A stretch of 64,000 bases of DNA from an uncultured Lachnospiraceae bacterium (GCA_934364805.1 CAKRMH010000014.1:8600-72599), one strand, 5' to 3'. Numbered from the stretch's first letter, positions 44,967-53,804 are shown. Numbers and translations: made by a program. Notes: generated by a model from the sequence alone, not told the origin.

Positions 44967-45266
44967 TTATAAGCCTGCGAAGATCTCGATATCTTTGCTG
45001 TCAGCTGTTAACTGAACGATTGCTTTCTTTGTTTTAGCAGTTTTGCCAACTTTCATTCCACGTCTCTTGTTCTTTCCGTCAGAGTTCATTGTGTTAACTT
45101 TGGCAACTTTTGTTCCTTCGAACATTCTTTCAACTGCTTCTTTGATCATGGTTTTGTTTGCTTCTGGATGAACTAAGAATGTGTATTTTTTCTCAGCCAT
45201 AGCTGCCATACTTTTCTCAGTTACTACCGGTTTGAGGATTACATCATAATACTGTACGTTTGCCAT
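44967..45266 (-). CDS. rplW: Ribosomal protein L23
   Basis: 99 residues starting MANVQYYDVILKPVVTEKSM. It lies at the tunnel exit and docks trigger factor and SRP. Its ATG overlaps the rplD stop by one base (TAATG). Confidence 0.98.
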   Translation of the reverse strand: MANVQYYDVILKPVVTEKSMAAMAEKKYTFLVHPEANKTMIKEAVERMFEGTKVAKVNTMNSDGKNKRRGMKVGKTAKTKKAIVQLTADSKDIEIFAGL

Positions 45267-45886
45267 TATGCATACACCTCCTCGATTGTTGCAACAGCAG
45301 CTTTTGTAGTTACTACTGTGTCATATTTTAATACATCAAATACGTTAAGCTCATTTGTCTGTGCTGTCTTAACTGTTGGGATGTTCGATGCAGATGCGAT
45401 CACGTTTGTATCCATCTCGTTTAATACAACTAAAGCTTTGTTTGCTTTTAAGTTGTTCATAACCTCAACAAATTTCTTTGTTTTGATCTCATCTAACTTT
45501 AATTCGTCTACTACAACAAATTTGTTCTCTGCCACTTTAGAAGTTAAAACAGATTTTAATGCTGCTCTCTTCTCTTTCTTGTTCAGTTTGAAAGAGTAAT
45601 CTCTTGGTACTGGAGCGAATACCATTCCACCACCAGTCCACTGTGGAGCTCTTGTAGATCCCTGTCTTGCATGACCGGTTCCTTTCTGTCTCCATGGTTT
45701 TCTTCCGCCACCGCGAACTTCAGAACGTGTTTTTGCTTTCTGAGTTCCCTGACGATTATTTGCAAGCTGCTGAAGTACAGCCATATGAACTAAGTGTTCG
45801 TTTACTTCTACACCGAAGATTGCGTCGCTTAATTCGATAGTGTCTACTTCTTTGCCTTCCATATTATAAACAGCTACTTTAGCCAT
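45266..45886 (-). CDS. rplD: Ribosomal protein L4
   Basis: 206 residues. The long extension RNNRQGTQKAKTRSEV-GGGRKPWRQKGTG reaches into the peptide tunnel. In E. coli, L4 also represses the S10 operon through its leader; whether L4 acts on the leader at 47076-47299 here is unknown. Confidence 0.98.
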   Translation of the reverse strand: MAKVAVYNMEGKEVDTIELSDAIFGVEVNEHLVHMAVLQQLANNRQGTQKAKTRSEVRGGGRKPWRQKGTGHARQGSTRAPQWTGGGMVFAPVPRDYSFKLNKKEKRAALKSVLTSKVAENKFVVVDELKLDEIKTKKFVEVMNNLKANKALVVLNEMDTNVIASASNIPTVKTAQTNELNVFDVLKYDTVVTTKAAVATIEEVYA

Positions 45887-45917
45887 CGTAAAGTTCCTCC
45901 TTTCTTATTCAGCGCTA

Positions 45918-46601
45918 TTAGCGAGCTACCTTGCATGTTTCTTTTACTGTAATAAGAGCTTTCTTTGCTCCTGGAACAGCACCTTTAACAAGCAGTAAAT
46001 TGTTCTCAGCGTCAACTCTTACAACTTCAAGGTTCTGAGTTGTAACTTTTACGCTACCCATATGTCCAGGCATTCCTTTTCCTTTGAATACACGGCTTGG
46101 CGAAGAACATGCACCATTGGAACCCTGATGACGATGGAATTTAGAACCATGAGCCATAGGTCCTCTGTGCTGGCCTAATCTCTTAATAGCACCCTGGAAA
46201 CCTTTACCTTTAGAAATTGCAGTAGCGTCAATCTTGTCGCCTTCTGCAAAGATGTCAGCTTTGATTTCATCTGCTAATTTGTACTCATCAGCGTTCTCGA
46301 ATTTGAATTCTCTTACAAATCTCTTTCCGGATACACCAGCTTTTGCAAAGTGTCCCATCTCAGCTTTGTTAACGCCATGTCTGTTTCTGATTTCTTTTTT
46401 GCCGTTAGCGTCTTTGTTAACAACTTTTTCTTTCTTGTCAACAAATCCAACCTGTACTGCACTGTATCCGTCGTTCTCAACTGTTTTGATCTGAGTAACA
46501 ACACATGGACCAGCCTGAAGAACAGTTACTGGAACTAAAACGCCATCAGCGTTGAAGATTTGAGTCATTCCGACTTTTGTTGCTAAAATTGCTTTCTTCA
46601 T
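45918..46601 (-). CDS. rplC: Ribosomal protein L3
   Basis: 227 residues, about 15-20 more than the common 210, with extra sequence around VVNKDANGKKEIRNRHGVNK. The tip near the peptidyl transferase centre includes GSKFHRHQGSNGACSSPSRV. It is an early 50S assembly protein. A 156-bp gap separates it from rpsJ. Confidence 0.97.
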   Translation of the reverse strand: MKKAILATKVGMTQIFNADGVLVPVTVLQAGPCVVTQIKTVENDGYSAVQVGFVDKKEKVVNKDANGKKEIRNRHGVNKAEMGHFAKAGVSGKRFVREFKFENADEYKLADEIKADIFAEGDKIDATAISKGKGFQGAIKRLGQHRGPMAHGSKFHRHQGSNGACSSPSRVFKGKGMPGHMGSVKVTTQNLEVVRVDAENNLLLVKGAVPGAKKALITVKETCKVAR

Positions 46602-46757
46602 TTCTTTACCTCCTGTTTTCTACAGCGGAACGCTTCATGCCCGACCCTGCGGCCAGAGTAGCGGAACCGTTCATCCTAGAGCAGTCATATAACATGTATA
46701 TAAACCATTCGGGGATATTCATTTCATTTCCTTAATAAATAAGGTCTGGTGAAAGAT

Positions 46758-47075
46758 TTATTTCTCTTTCATTTTGATATCAATGTATACACCAGCTGGC
46801 ATCTCTAAACGAGATAATGCGTCAACAGTTTTCTGTGTTGGTGCAATGATATCGATAAGTCTCTTATGAGTTCTCTGCTCGAACTGTTCACGGGAATCTT
46901 TGTACTTGTGAGTAGCTCTTAAAATAGTAACTACTTCCTTCTTAGTTGGAAGTGGCACCGGTCCGCTCACCTGTGATCCGTTCTTCTTTACAGTCTCGAT
47001 GATCTTCTTAGCTGAACCATCAACTAATTCATGATCATAAGCTTTCAATGTGATTCTCATTACTTGACTTGCCAT
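46758..47075 (-). CDS. rpsJ: Ribosomal protein S10
   Basis: 105 residues starting MASQVMRITLKAYDHELVDG. The conserved SGPVPLPTKKEVVTILRATH loop is present. S10 is in the 30S head and, as NusE, pairs with NusB and NusG in antitermination. It is the first gene of the supercluster, 223 bp behind its probable start of transcription. Confidence 0.98.
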   Translation of the reverse strand: MASQVMRITLKAYDHELVDGSAKKIIETVKKNGSQVSGPVPLPTKKEVVTILRATHKYKDSREQFEQRTHKRLIDIIAPTQKTVDALSRLEMPAGVYIDIKMKEK

Positions 47076-47299
47076 AAAAAAAGTCGCCTCCTTTTCGCAC
47101 TTTAATTTCAGTACGACAAGCGGTGACTGTACACATCTCCGTGTGTGTCATAAAGACTCTCACACGTTGTTTCTACTCTATGGTAGACCTTGTTGTTTGT
47201 ACAGTGACTTGCCGTCAGTTTCCTAACTTGACATTCGCTCCACGGAAAACCTGCCATATGGGCAGCAACCTCACGCTTCATAGCTATCATGCCACAGCA
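47076..47299 (-). promoter_or_regulatory. Structured 5' leader of the S10 operon
   Basis: The transcribed leader is about 220 nt without a gene. On the minus strand ACTGTACA pairs with TGTACAGT, flanked by CAAG/CTTG, to close a domain containing a TCTAC-CATAGA-GTAGA hairpin and a GTGTG...CACAC hairpin. Upstream is a CTGCC-CATA-GGCAG hairpin. No terminator is seen. Such a leader could mediate autoregulation by an S10-operon protein, as known in E. coli; this is an inference. Confidence 0.5.
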
Positions 47300-47305
47300 A
47301 GACAT

Positions 47306-47334
47306 AGTATACACTAGTGTATCCCGGATTGCAA
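47306..47334 (-). promoter_or_regulatory. S10 supercluster promoter
   Basis: Minus-strand TTGCAA (47329-47334), 17-bp spacer and TATACT (47306-47311). It is placed back-to-back with the promoter of the plus-strand methyltransferase. Confidence 0.75.
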
Positions 47335-47363
47335 GTACTTTTTTTATTTTTTTCAAAATACTC

Positions 47364-47392
47364 TTGGTTTTCTAACAGATACCTATTATAAT
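47364..47392 (+). promoter_or_regulatory. Promoter of the RlmI-like methyltransferase
   Basis: TTGGTT (47364-47369), 17-bp spacer and perfect TATAAT (47387-47392), about 35 bp before the start codon. Confidence 0.7.
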
Positions 47393-47427
47393 AGAAGAAA
47401 CACATTTAAGAAAGGATCTATCAATTT

Positions 47428-48285
47428 ATGTTTTTAGCAGACGGTTGGAAAGATTATGAAGTTATAGACTGCTCCAAAGGTGAAAAATTAGAACGCTGGG
47501 GAAAGTATTTACTGGTCCGCCCCGATCCTCAGGTAATCTGGGATACTCCAAAGAGGGAAAAAGGATGGAAGCATATGAACGGGCACTATCACCGCAGTGC
47601 AAAAGGCGGTGGCGAATGGGAATTCTTTGATCTTCCAGAGCAGTGGACCATCCACTATCAATCACTTACTTTTAACCTGAAGCCATTCAGTTTCAAACAC
47701 ACCGGACTTTTTCCGGAGCAGGCAGCCAACTGGGACTGGTTCTCCGCTAAGATCCGCAAGGCAGGACGCCCGATCAAGGTTCTCAATCTTTTTGCATACA
47801 CTGGCGGTGCGACGCTTGCTGCCGCAGCTGCGGGCGCTCATGTGACACACGTGGATGCTTCCAAAGGTATGGTGACCTGGGCAAAAGAGAATGCTGTTTC
47901 TTCCGGCCTTAAGGATGCACCGATCCGCTGGATCGTAGATGACTGTGTAAAATTTGTTGAGCGTGAGATCCGCCGCGGTAATCATTATGATGCGATCATC
48001 ATGGATCCGCCTTCCTATGGCCGTGGTCCAAAAGGCGAGATCTGGAAGATCGAGGATTGTATCTACCCTCTGGTTCAGCTTTGCGTCAAGCTGCTTTCGG
48101 ATGATCCGTTATTTTTCCTGATCAACTCTTATACGACCGGTCTTCAGCCTGCTGTTTTATCTTACATGATGAATACAGAGCTGAAAAAGTTCCACGGAAC
48201 CATTACCGCAGATGAGATCGGACTTCCTGTCTCCTCAAACGGACTTGTTCTTCCATGCGGAGCCAGCGGACGTTTCGAGCGGTAA
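47428..48285 (+). CDS. Class I SAM-dependent rRNA methyltransferase-like protein
   Basis: 285 residues. Residues about 110-285 are a Rossmann methyltransferase: VLNLFAYTGGATLAAAAAGA (motif I), HVDASKGMVTWAKENA and IIMDPPSYGRGPKGE (motif IV, DPPSY). This arrangement is that of the RlmI/RlmK 23S rRNA (cytosine-C5) methyltransferases. The N-terminal 100 residues are beta-rich but do not look like a PUA domain. The substrate base cannot be told from sequence. Confidence 0.85.
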   Translation: MFLADGWKDYEVIDCSKGEKLERWGKYLLVRPDPQVIWDTPKREKGWKHMNGHYHRSAKGGGEWEFFDLPEQWTIHYQSLTFNLKPFSFKHTGLFPEQAANWDWFSAKIRKAGRPIKVLNLFAYTGGATLAAAAAGAHVTHVDASKGMVTWAKENAVSSGLKDAPIRWIVDDCVKFVEREIRRGNHYDAIIMDPPSYGRGPKGEIWKIEDCIYPLVQLCVKLLSDDPLFFLINSYTTGLQPAVLSYMMNTELKKFHGTITADEIGLPVSSNGLVLPCGASGRFER

Positions 48286-48286
48286 A

Positions 48287-48402
48287 AATCAAAATATCCA
48301 TAAAGCACGTAAATATTTTCGGAAACTCAGAAGAACCTATGCAATGAAATAAGCAGGTATTCTGCCACGGCTGGTATCATGTGTTTTATGGATATTTTTG
48401 AT
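48287..48402. terminator. Bidirectional terminator with long loop
   Basis: ATCAAAATATCCATAAA near 48290 pairs with TTTATGGATATTTTTGAT near 48398. The loop is about 75 bases. T/A tracts flank both arms between the convergent methyltransferase and corA genes. Confidence 0.6.
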
Positions 48403-48404
48403 TT

Positions 48405-49346
48405 CTACAGCATCTTCTTCTTCCTGAGGACGAAAAGTATGACAAGGCAGACGATCAGAATGAGCACACATATGATAAGGAAGCCATGTGGTGTTTTGGC
48501 AAATGGCATCCACTCTGCAGCCACGTTCATTCCATAGATTCCGGATATGATCGTCGGAATCGCCATAACAAGCGTGATCGATGTCAAATATTTCATGACG
48601 TTATTCAACCGGTTATCGATAACTGAAGACATCAGTTCTCTTGTTCCGTTTATGATGTCACGATAAATGCTTGTCATCTCGATTGCCTGTTTGTTCTCGA
48701 CAATTACATCCCCAAGAAGTTCCTTGTCTTCCGGATACTGTTCAAGTCTCTTGTATCTGGTCAGCCGGTCAAGCACAACCCCATTCGCACGAAGGGATGT
48801 TGCAAAGTATACGAGTGTGGATTCCAGTTCGTGGAGTGCGATCAGATCCACATCCTCTGTATCCTCTCCGACACGTTCCTCGATCTCAGTACGCTTCTTG
48901 TCAATGACACGCAGGTCACTCTGGTATAAAGCGGAGATGCGATACAGGATCTGGTATACAAAGCGCAGCTTTTTCTTTGTGGAAAATTCCTTTACACGGT
49001 TATTTAAAAATGCCTGAAGCACCGGCGTATCCTCTGTACAGACCGTTACAATCTCATCCTGGGTCAAAATAATGCCCAGAGGAATTGTTGTATAGGATTC
49101 TTTGTCATGGCGTATTTCGATCGTTGGAATATCGACCAGAATCAGTGTATACCCATCCTGCATCTCAATACGGGAACTCTCTTCCTCATCGAGAGCCGCC
49201 AGAACATCTTCGATATCGACATTCAGCTTTTCTGCAATTTCCTGTCCTTCTGCGACCGTTGGATTGATCATCTGTACCCAGACCCCATTATTTACCCATA
49301 CTTCTTCATGGATCAGGCGATCATCTGTTTTCCAATATTTTACCAT
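48405..49346 (-). CDS. corA: CorA family divalent cation transporter
   Basis: 313 residues. A large cytoplasmic N-domain (about 1-250) is followed by two C-terminal membrane helices. The first ends in the pore signature YGMN (IYGMNVAAEW), the second is about LIICVLILIVCLVILFVL. CorA pentamers carry Mg2+ (and Co2+/Ni2+) into the cell. No Mg2+ riboswitch was seen; it starts 15 bp behind the trpS stop and is probably cotranscribed with trpS. Confidence 0.95.
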   Translation of the reverse strand: MVKYWKTDDRLIHEEVWVNNGVWVQMINPTVAEGQEIAEKLNVDIEDVLAALDEEESSRIEMQDGYTLILVDIPTIEIRHDKESYTTIPLGIILTQDEIVTVCTEDTPVLQAFLNNRVKEFSTKKKLRFVYQILYRISALYQSDLRVIDKKRTEIEERVGEDTEDVDLIALHELESTLVYFATSLRANGVVLDRLTRYKRLEQYPEDKELLGDVIVENKQAIEMTSIYRDIINGTRELMSSVIDNRLNNVMKYLTSITLVMAIPTIISGIYGMNVAAEWMPFAKTPHGFLIICVLILIVCLVILFVLRKKKML

Positions 49347-49361
49347 GACTGGCCTCCTTGT

Positions 49362-50453
49362 TTACCGGATGTCGGAGTACTTTTCAGCCTGTGCCCGAAT
49401 GAGCTCCTCATCCTCAAAGTAATTGATCTTCATTGCACGTTTTACTTCGGATAATGTCTGTGCTGCAGCTTCACGTGCTGTATCACTGCCCTTTTTCAGG
49501 ATGTCATAAACAGTCGGAATATCCTTCTCATATTCCGCTCTTTTTGCACGGATCGGTGCAAGTTCTTCCTGGATGACATTGTTCAGGAATTTTTTAATCT
49601 TTACATCACCAAGTCCGCCGCGTTTGTAATGGTCTTTTAGTTCATCCAGACAACTGTACTCCGGCAGATATTCTTCAAAATGCGCCTTTTTGCTGAATGC
49701 ATCCAGATAGATAAAGACTGTGTTGCCTTCGATATGTCCCGGATCTGACACCTGGATGTGGGTAGGATCGGTATACATACTCATAATCTTTGTCTTAACG
49801 TCCTTCTCTGTGTCCGCAAGATAAATACAGTTGCCGAGCGACTTGCTCATTTTCTGTTTTCCATCAATACCAGGAAGGCGCAGACATGCCTCGTTATCCG
49901 GCAGAAGCACCTCCGGCTCTACCAGAACTTCATCATAGATCGAGTTAAACTTACGAACGATCTCTCTTGTCTGTTCGATCATCGGAAGCTGGTCTTCGCC
50001 GACCGGAACCGTTGTTGCCTTAAACGCTGTAATATCAGCAGCCTGACTGATCGGATAGTTGAAAAATCCAACCGGAATGCTGGCTTCAAAGTTACGCATC
50101 TTAATCTCGGATTTTACCGTAGGGTTTCTCTGTAAACGGGATACCGTAACAAGATTTGAGTAAAAGAACGTAAGCTCGGTCAGCTCAGATACCTGAGACT
50201 GGATAAATAATGTGGATTTTGCCGGATCAAGTCCGCAGGAAAGATAATCCAGCGCAACCTCAATGATATTCTGTCTTATTTTCTCCGGATTATCAAAGTT
50301 GTCTGTGAGCGCCTGTGCATCTGCGATCATAATAAAAATCTTATCAAATTCCCCTGAATTCTGCAGTTCTACTCTTCTCCGTAAAGAACCAACATAATGG
50401 CCAACATGAAGTCTTCCAGTTGGTCTGTCCCCTGTTAAAATAATTTTATCCAT
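49362..50453 (-). CDS. trpS: Tryptophanyl-tRNA synthetase
   Basis: 363 residues, class I synthetase that charges tRNA-Trp. The HIGH motif reads HVGH in RPTGRLHVGHYVGSL, the KMSKS motif is intact in KQKMSKSLGN. QAADITAFKATTVPVGEDQL marks the tryptophan pocket. It is controlled by the T-box leader at 50531-50762. Family members of about 330-360 residues are usual. Confidence 0.97.
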   Translation of the reverse strand: MDKIILTGDRPTGRLHVGHYVGSLRRRVELQNSGEFDKIFIMIADAQALTDNFDNPEKIRQNIIEVALDYLSCGLDPAKSTLFIQSQVSELTELTFFYSNLVTVSRLQRNPTVKSEIKMRNFEASIPVGFFNYPISQAADITAFKATTVPVGEDQLPMIEQTREIVRKFNSIYDEVLVEPEVLLPDNEACLRLPGIDGKQKMSKSLGNCIYLADTEKDVKTKIMSMYTDPTHIQVSDPGHIEGNTVFIYLDAFSKKAHFEEYLPEYSCLDELKDHYKRGGLGDVKIKKFLNNVIQEELAPIRAKRAEYEKDIPTVYDILKKGSDTAREAAAQTLSEVKRAMKINYFEDEELIRAQAEKYSDIR

Positions 50454-50530
50454 GTAATTTTCCTCCTGTTATATGTATGTGAGGAAATTCGGTGAGATCA
50501 TGCAGGAGTCCTTAAAATCTCCTTTACATA

Positions 50531-50762
50531 AAAAGCCCTTATCCGCAAAGGGATAAGAGCTTACTCTATCAGCCACCTAAGTTTATCACATACTATCATA
50601 TGCTCTCGAAATAACGGTTCGAATCCGTCAGCGCCTACTGATCTGTAACGTTCGGGCTGCCCTCATGAGTCCATTCCATATATCTTACGGTACCGCATTC
50701 CCAGCATCTGCAGTTCTCTGTGACTTTCCAATATATTTACTACTCTCAATCATCGGTTTCCA
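50531..50762 (-). promoter_or_regulatory. trpS: T-box riboswitch of trpS (Trp specifier)
   Basis: The minus-strand leader has the stem I AGTA motif, CACAGAGAACTGC distal element and specifier loop GAATGGACTC with UGG (50671-50673), the Trp codon. The antiterminator bulge UGGC (50572-50575) would pair with a tRNA ending GCCA; tRNA-Trp has G73. A terminator AGCTCTTATCC/GGATAAGGGCT plus five T residues lies at 50531-50563. Uncharged tRNA-Trp binding should allow read-through. Confidence 0.85.
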
Positions 50763-50768
50763 CTCTTG

Positions 50769-50797
50769 ATGCTATCAAAATTTCATGATAAAGTCAA
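50769..50797 (-). promoter_or_regulatory. trpS promoter
   Basis: Minus-strand TTGACT (50792-50797), 17-bp spacer and TAGCAT (50769-50774), just ahead of the T-box. Confidence 0.65.
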
Positions 50798-50817
50798 CCT
50801 TTCCGGCCCGATTTACC

Positions 50818-52248
50818 CTACATTTCCACATAGCTTCCGTCCTCCGTCGGGAAACTGTAGACCGAAAAACCGCCGCTTTTTGTATTGGCATCCTCCGGCG
50901 AGATTACCTTCACTGCATGTTTTGGAAAGATTGCGGCTTTGGTCGGAATCGATTTAACGCTGTCATCCAGCACATATACATAATAAATTCGTAAGTTGTC
51001 TGCATCAGCCAGAGCATATTCACACTGATATTCGTCATCATAGCTTGCGATGTAAGCATCATATTCGAACTTTTCTGTATCGTACAACAGATGATTTACC
51101 GGAACCGGAACCTGATCTTCGCCCTCGTAAGTAACGGTATAATCAGCCAGACGTCTGATCTCCTTTTGGTATTCCTCATCGGAATACGTTATTGCTGCAA
51201 AACGTATCACAGATGAAATGCTGGTCCAGTCATCTCCATAACTCTCATTCACGTGGGCATAATATTCCGTGCATTCTGCACCGGATGTCAGTTCCGGGAA
51301 AATCTGTCCATACGTATCCACCAGTTCTTTTGGCACATCGTTCCAGTAAGACTCCCAGTCATTGTAAGCTGACGGGTCATCTGCATTAATCTTCATGATT
51401 TCTTTGGTTTTACTGTTCAAGTTTTTGTTCGTACCCAATGTAAAAAATACAATGAACATCATCACTGCGATCAGAAGTACTGCAATGATAAGAAGTGTGC
51501 GTTTCCCAGACACCATCTTGGATGTTGCAACATCGCTTTCTTCAATCTCCTGCCAGGCTCCAGATTCCTGCCCTTTTACATCAGACCGGAAAAGCCTCAG
51601 GCATCCTCTGTAACAGATTACTCCGGAAACGATCATAACAGCCAGCATCCCTGTCATCATCGCCCATACTGGTGCAATCCAGATCAGTTCCGATATCCGA
51701 TAGGTTCCATTTTTTCCAGTGTATCTGATCCAGTTGGAAATTCCTATGACAAAGCCAATCCCAAGAAGCAGTTCTGTCACATTCCAGCACCATCTTGTTC
51801 GCTTTGAGCGGTGAAATGCACCATAACAGGTCCAAAACCACACAGTCATGGCAAGCATCGCCCCAAATAAAACCTCCAGCAGATCTCCGCCTCCAATCAT
51901 ACAGATCCATACGGTATCACCTGCGATAAGTGCTCCGATCTGAAACACAAAAAGTAAGATGATCCACGTTACTACCAGCAGAAACGGAAATGTTACAAAC
52001 ATCAGATTAGCCACAACAAAATGATCGGAAACCGGCAGCGTGCGGGCAGTTCTTCCTCTCGCTGCAACTGCCATCCCGCTTCCGGCCAGGCAGTAAAAAC
52101 ACACCAGCCACACCGAAAAATCCAGCCGGACAGCGAGTTGGTTCCCGAATCCTGATATCAGGATCAGTAAAAGAAACATCACGACACCATTTACCGGTGC
52201 GCACTGTTTGCTCAATAATTTCTGATATGCTGCAATTTTTTTCAACAT
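50818..52248 (-). CDS. ABC transporter membrane subunit-like protein
   Basis: 476 residues. About six hydrophobic helices lie in residues 20-220. A further helix (about 248-270) is followed by a 200-residue soluble, acidic domain predicted outside the cell (DDPSAYNDWESYWNDVPKE onwards). It overlaps the ABC ATPase gene by one base (TGATG), so the two form one transporter; the layout resembles YtrB-type systems regulated by YtrA GntR proteins. Substrate unknown. In Bacillus, such systems respond to cell-wall antibiotics. Confidence 0.75.
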   Translation of the reverse strand: MLKKIAAYQKLLSKQCAPVNGVVMFLLLILISGFGNQLAVRLDFSVWLVCFYCLAGSGMAVAARGRTARTLPVSDHFVVANLMFVTFPFLLVVTWIILLFVFQIGALIAGDTVWICMIGGGDLLEVLFGAMLAMTVWFWTCYGAFHRSKRTRWCWNVTELLLGIGFVIGISNWIRYTGKNGTYRISELIWIAPVWAMMTGMLAVMIVSGVICYRGCLRLFRSDVKGQESGAWQEIEESDVATSKMVSGKRTLLIIAVLLIAVMMFIVFFTLGTNKNLNSKTKEIMKINADDPSAYNDWESYWNDVPKELVDTYGQIFPELTSGAECTEYYAHVNESYGDDWTSISSVIRFAAITYSDEEYQKEIRRLADYTVTYEGEDQVPVPVNHLLYDTEKFEYDAYIASYDDEYQCEYALADADNLRIYYVYVLDDSVKSIPTKAAIFPKHAVKVISPEDANTKSGGFSVYSFPTEDGSYVEM

Positions 52249-53105
52249 CAGTCCCTGTTTCCCCCTTCCCCATAGATCAAAAGATCTTCGATTTCTGCAC
52301 GTTTTACTTTTGCCCCTGAAAGATGGAGAAATATTTCCTTTTCACTGGTCAGTCCGGTGTATCCAAAGCTGTTTTCCCTGACTCCGGTCATTTTGCTGGA
52401 AAGTTCATCGGTCATTGCTTCTTTTCCAATCTGAACAACTGCATACCGTTCAAGCAGGGAATCCTTTTCTTCCATGAGCACCAGGCGTCCCTCCGCGATC
52501 AGTGCGATATAGTCTGCGATCTTCTCCAGATCACTTGTTATGTGTGTGGAAAAAATGACTGTTTTCTCCTCATCCATCATAAATTCCTGGATCAGTTCCA
52601 AAAGTTCTGCCCTTGCCGCCGGGTCCAGTCCCGCTGTCGGCTCATCTAACATCAGTATCTCCGGATCACGCGCAAGCGCCATCGCAAACATAAACTTTGT
52701 TTTCATTCCTTTTGAAAAACAGCCCGTTTTCTTTGTGGCATTGATCTCAAAACGTTCCATAAGCTTCTGCCATTTTTCCATGTCAAAACATGGGTACATT
52801 TTTGCCGCCCATCTGGCTGTTTTTACCGCACTCCAGTCAGCCGGATAACACAGGCTGTCGTAAACAACTGCCATTTTGTTTTTGATCGTCTGTGCATCTT
52901 TGTTCAGCATAAGACCACCGTAAGACACAATCCCTTTATATGGAAGATACAGGTCTGTAATCGTCTGGATCAAAGTTGTCTTTCCTGCGCCATTCTTCCC
53001 CACAAGTCCGGTCACACAGCCCTTTGGAATATCCATATCAATGTCGGACAATGCAAAGCCCGGAAGCCGTACACTTAAATTTCTGATTTCAATTGCATGT
53101 TCCAT
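52248..53105 (-). CDS. ABC transporter ATP-binding protein
   Basis: 285 residues. Walker A is GLVGKNGAGKTTLI, Walker B LMLDEPTAGLDP and the H-loop Thr/His is FSTHITSDLEKIADYI. The signature, normally LSGGQ, reads FSKGMKTK, as in YtrB/EcsA-like ATPases. It provides ATP hydrolysis for the downstream membrane protein. A 260-bp gap with the large palindromic repeat (copy 2) separates it from the regulator gene. Confidence 0.93.
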   Translation of the reverse strand: MEHAIEIRNLSVRLPGFALSDIDMDIPKGCVTGLVGKNGAGKTTLIQTITDLYLPYKGIVSYGGLMLNKDAQTIKNKMAVVYDSLCYPADWSAVKTARWAAKMYPCFDMEKWQKLMERFEINATKKTGCFSKGMKTKFMFAMALARDPEILMLDEPTAGLDPAARAELLELIQEFMMDEEKTVIFSTHITSDLEKIADYIALIAEGRLVLMEEKDSLLERYAVVQIGKEAMTDELSSKMTGVRENSFGYTGLTSEKEIFLHLSGAKVKRAEIEDLLIYGEGGNRD

Positions 53106-53138
53106 GTTCTTCTCTCCTATCCTGATTAATCAGGTAAC

Positions 53139-53332
53139 TGTGAAACTATCTTAAACTTACTCTGGCATATGTACCATGAGTACAAATAATCGCAGGCACG
53201 CTCTCGCTGCTCATCGCTGGCAACGGTACATAAGCGACCAAAGTACGGTCGCAAAGTACCGGCCGCTCTGAAGCACCTGCGAATTACCTGTACTCATGGT
53301 ACATGCTCAATATCAATTTCAATAGTTTCACA
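53139..53332. repeat. Large palindromic repeat element, copy 2
   Basis: The outer arms TGTGAAACTAT (53139-53149) and ATAGTTTCACA (53322-53332) pair perfectly over 11 bp. The next stem pairs 53171-53184 with 53289-53302 (GTACCATGAGTACA) over 14 bp and CGCAGG with CCTGCG. These stems differ from those of copy 1 but are equally complementary. The cores 53193-53226 and 53243-53279 differ from copy 1 by about one base each. The centre is only 16 bp, with a GCGACC...GGTCGC hairpin (53234-53252). It lies between gntR and the ABC ATPase. Confidence 0.85.
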
Positions 53333-53367
53333 ATTATCTGCCTAATTAATAGCTAATTGCCTACTGG

Positions 53368-53742
53368 TTAACTTTCCTTCCAGATCTCATCTACCGCATG
53401 CTGCAGTTCCTCTTTTGAGATACTGGCGCCTTCACAAAATGTCCGGATCTCTTGCAGTTTCTGCGTCAGCTGCTCTAACCTTGCTGCCTTTTCCTGCTTT
53501 GCATTGATCTCGGCTACAAAAACCCCCCTGCCCTGAATGCTGACAAGCAATCCTTCCTGGCACAGATCATCATACGCACGTTTCACGGTAATAATACCAA
53601 TTCCAAGTTCCTTCGCCATCCGCCGGATGGACGGAAGCATCTCATTTGCAGATAATTCACCGGAAAGCACCGACTGACGGATCTGATTTTCCACCTGTTC
53701 ATAGATCGGAACCTGAGAAAGCGGGCTGATCCATATATTCAT
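53368..53742 (-). CDS. GntR-family (YtrA subfamily) repressor
   Basis: 124 residues, the short form without a large ligand domain. The winged helix spans about residues 10-75 (VPIYEQVENQIRQSVLSGEL, LPSIRRMAKELGIGIITVKR, GLLVSIQGRGVFVA). The rest is a dimerising helix pair. YtrA-type proteins repress ABC transporter operons. The palindrome overlapping its own -10 box indicates self-repression, and the operon is regulator, ATPase, membrane subunit. Confidence 0.92.
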   Translation of the reverse strand: MNIWISPLSQVPIYEQVENQIRQSVLSGELSANEMLPSIRRMAKELGIGIITVKRAYDDLCQEGLLVSIQGRGVFVAEINAKQEKAARLEQLTQKLQEIRTFCEGASISKEELQHAVDEIWKES

Positions 53743-53765
53743 ATACTTCCCTCGCTTTATATTTT

Positions 53766-53804
53766 ATCTACTGTTACTATACAGTAGATACAGTCACCTG
53801 TCAA
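53766..53804 (-). promoter_or_regulatory. gntR promoter with overlapping operator
   Basis: Minus-strand TTGACA (53799-53804), 17-bp spacer and TATAGT (53776-53781). A perfect inverted repeat ATCTACTGT-6-ACAGTAGAT (53766-53789) covers the -10 box. This is the expected site of GntR autorepression. Confidence 0.8.

Noticed and set aside
47108..47356. 82-codon minus-strand frame in front of rpsJ
   Set aside because: It begins upstream of the S10 promoter and covers its leader structure, so most of it cannot be a message from that promoter.
50590..50640. tRNA-like T-arm (ACGG-TTCGAAT-CCGT)
   Set aside because: No D arm, anticodon arm or acceptor stem can be built around it. It is a hairpin of the trpS T-box leader on the opposite strand.
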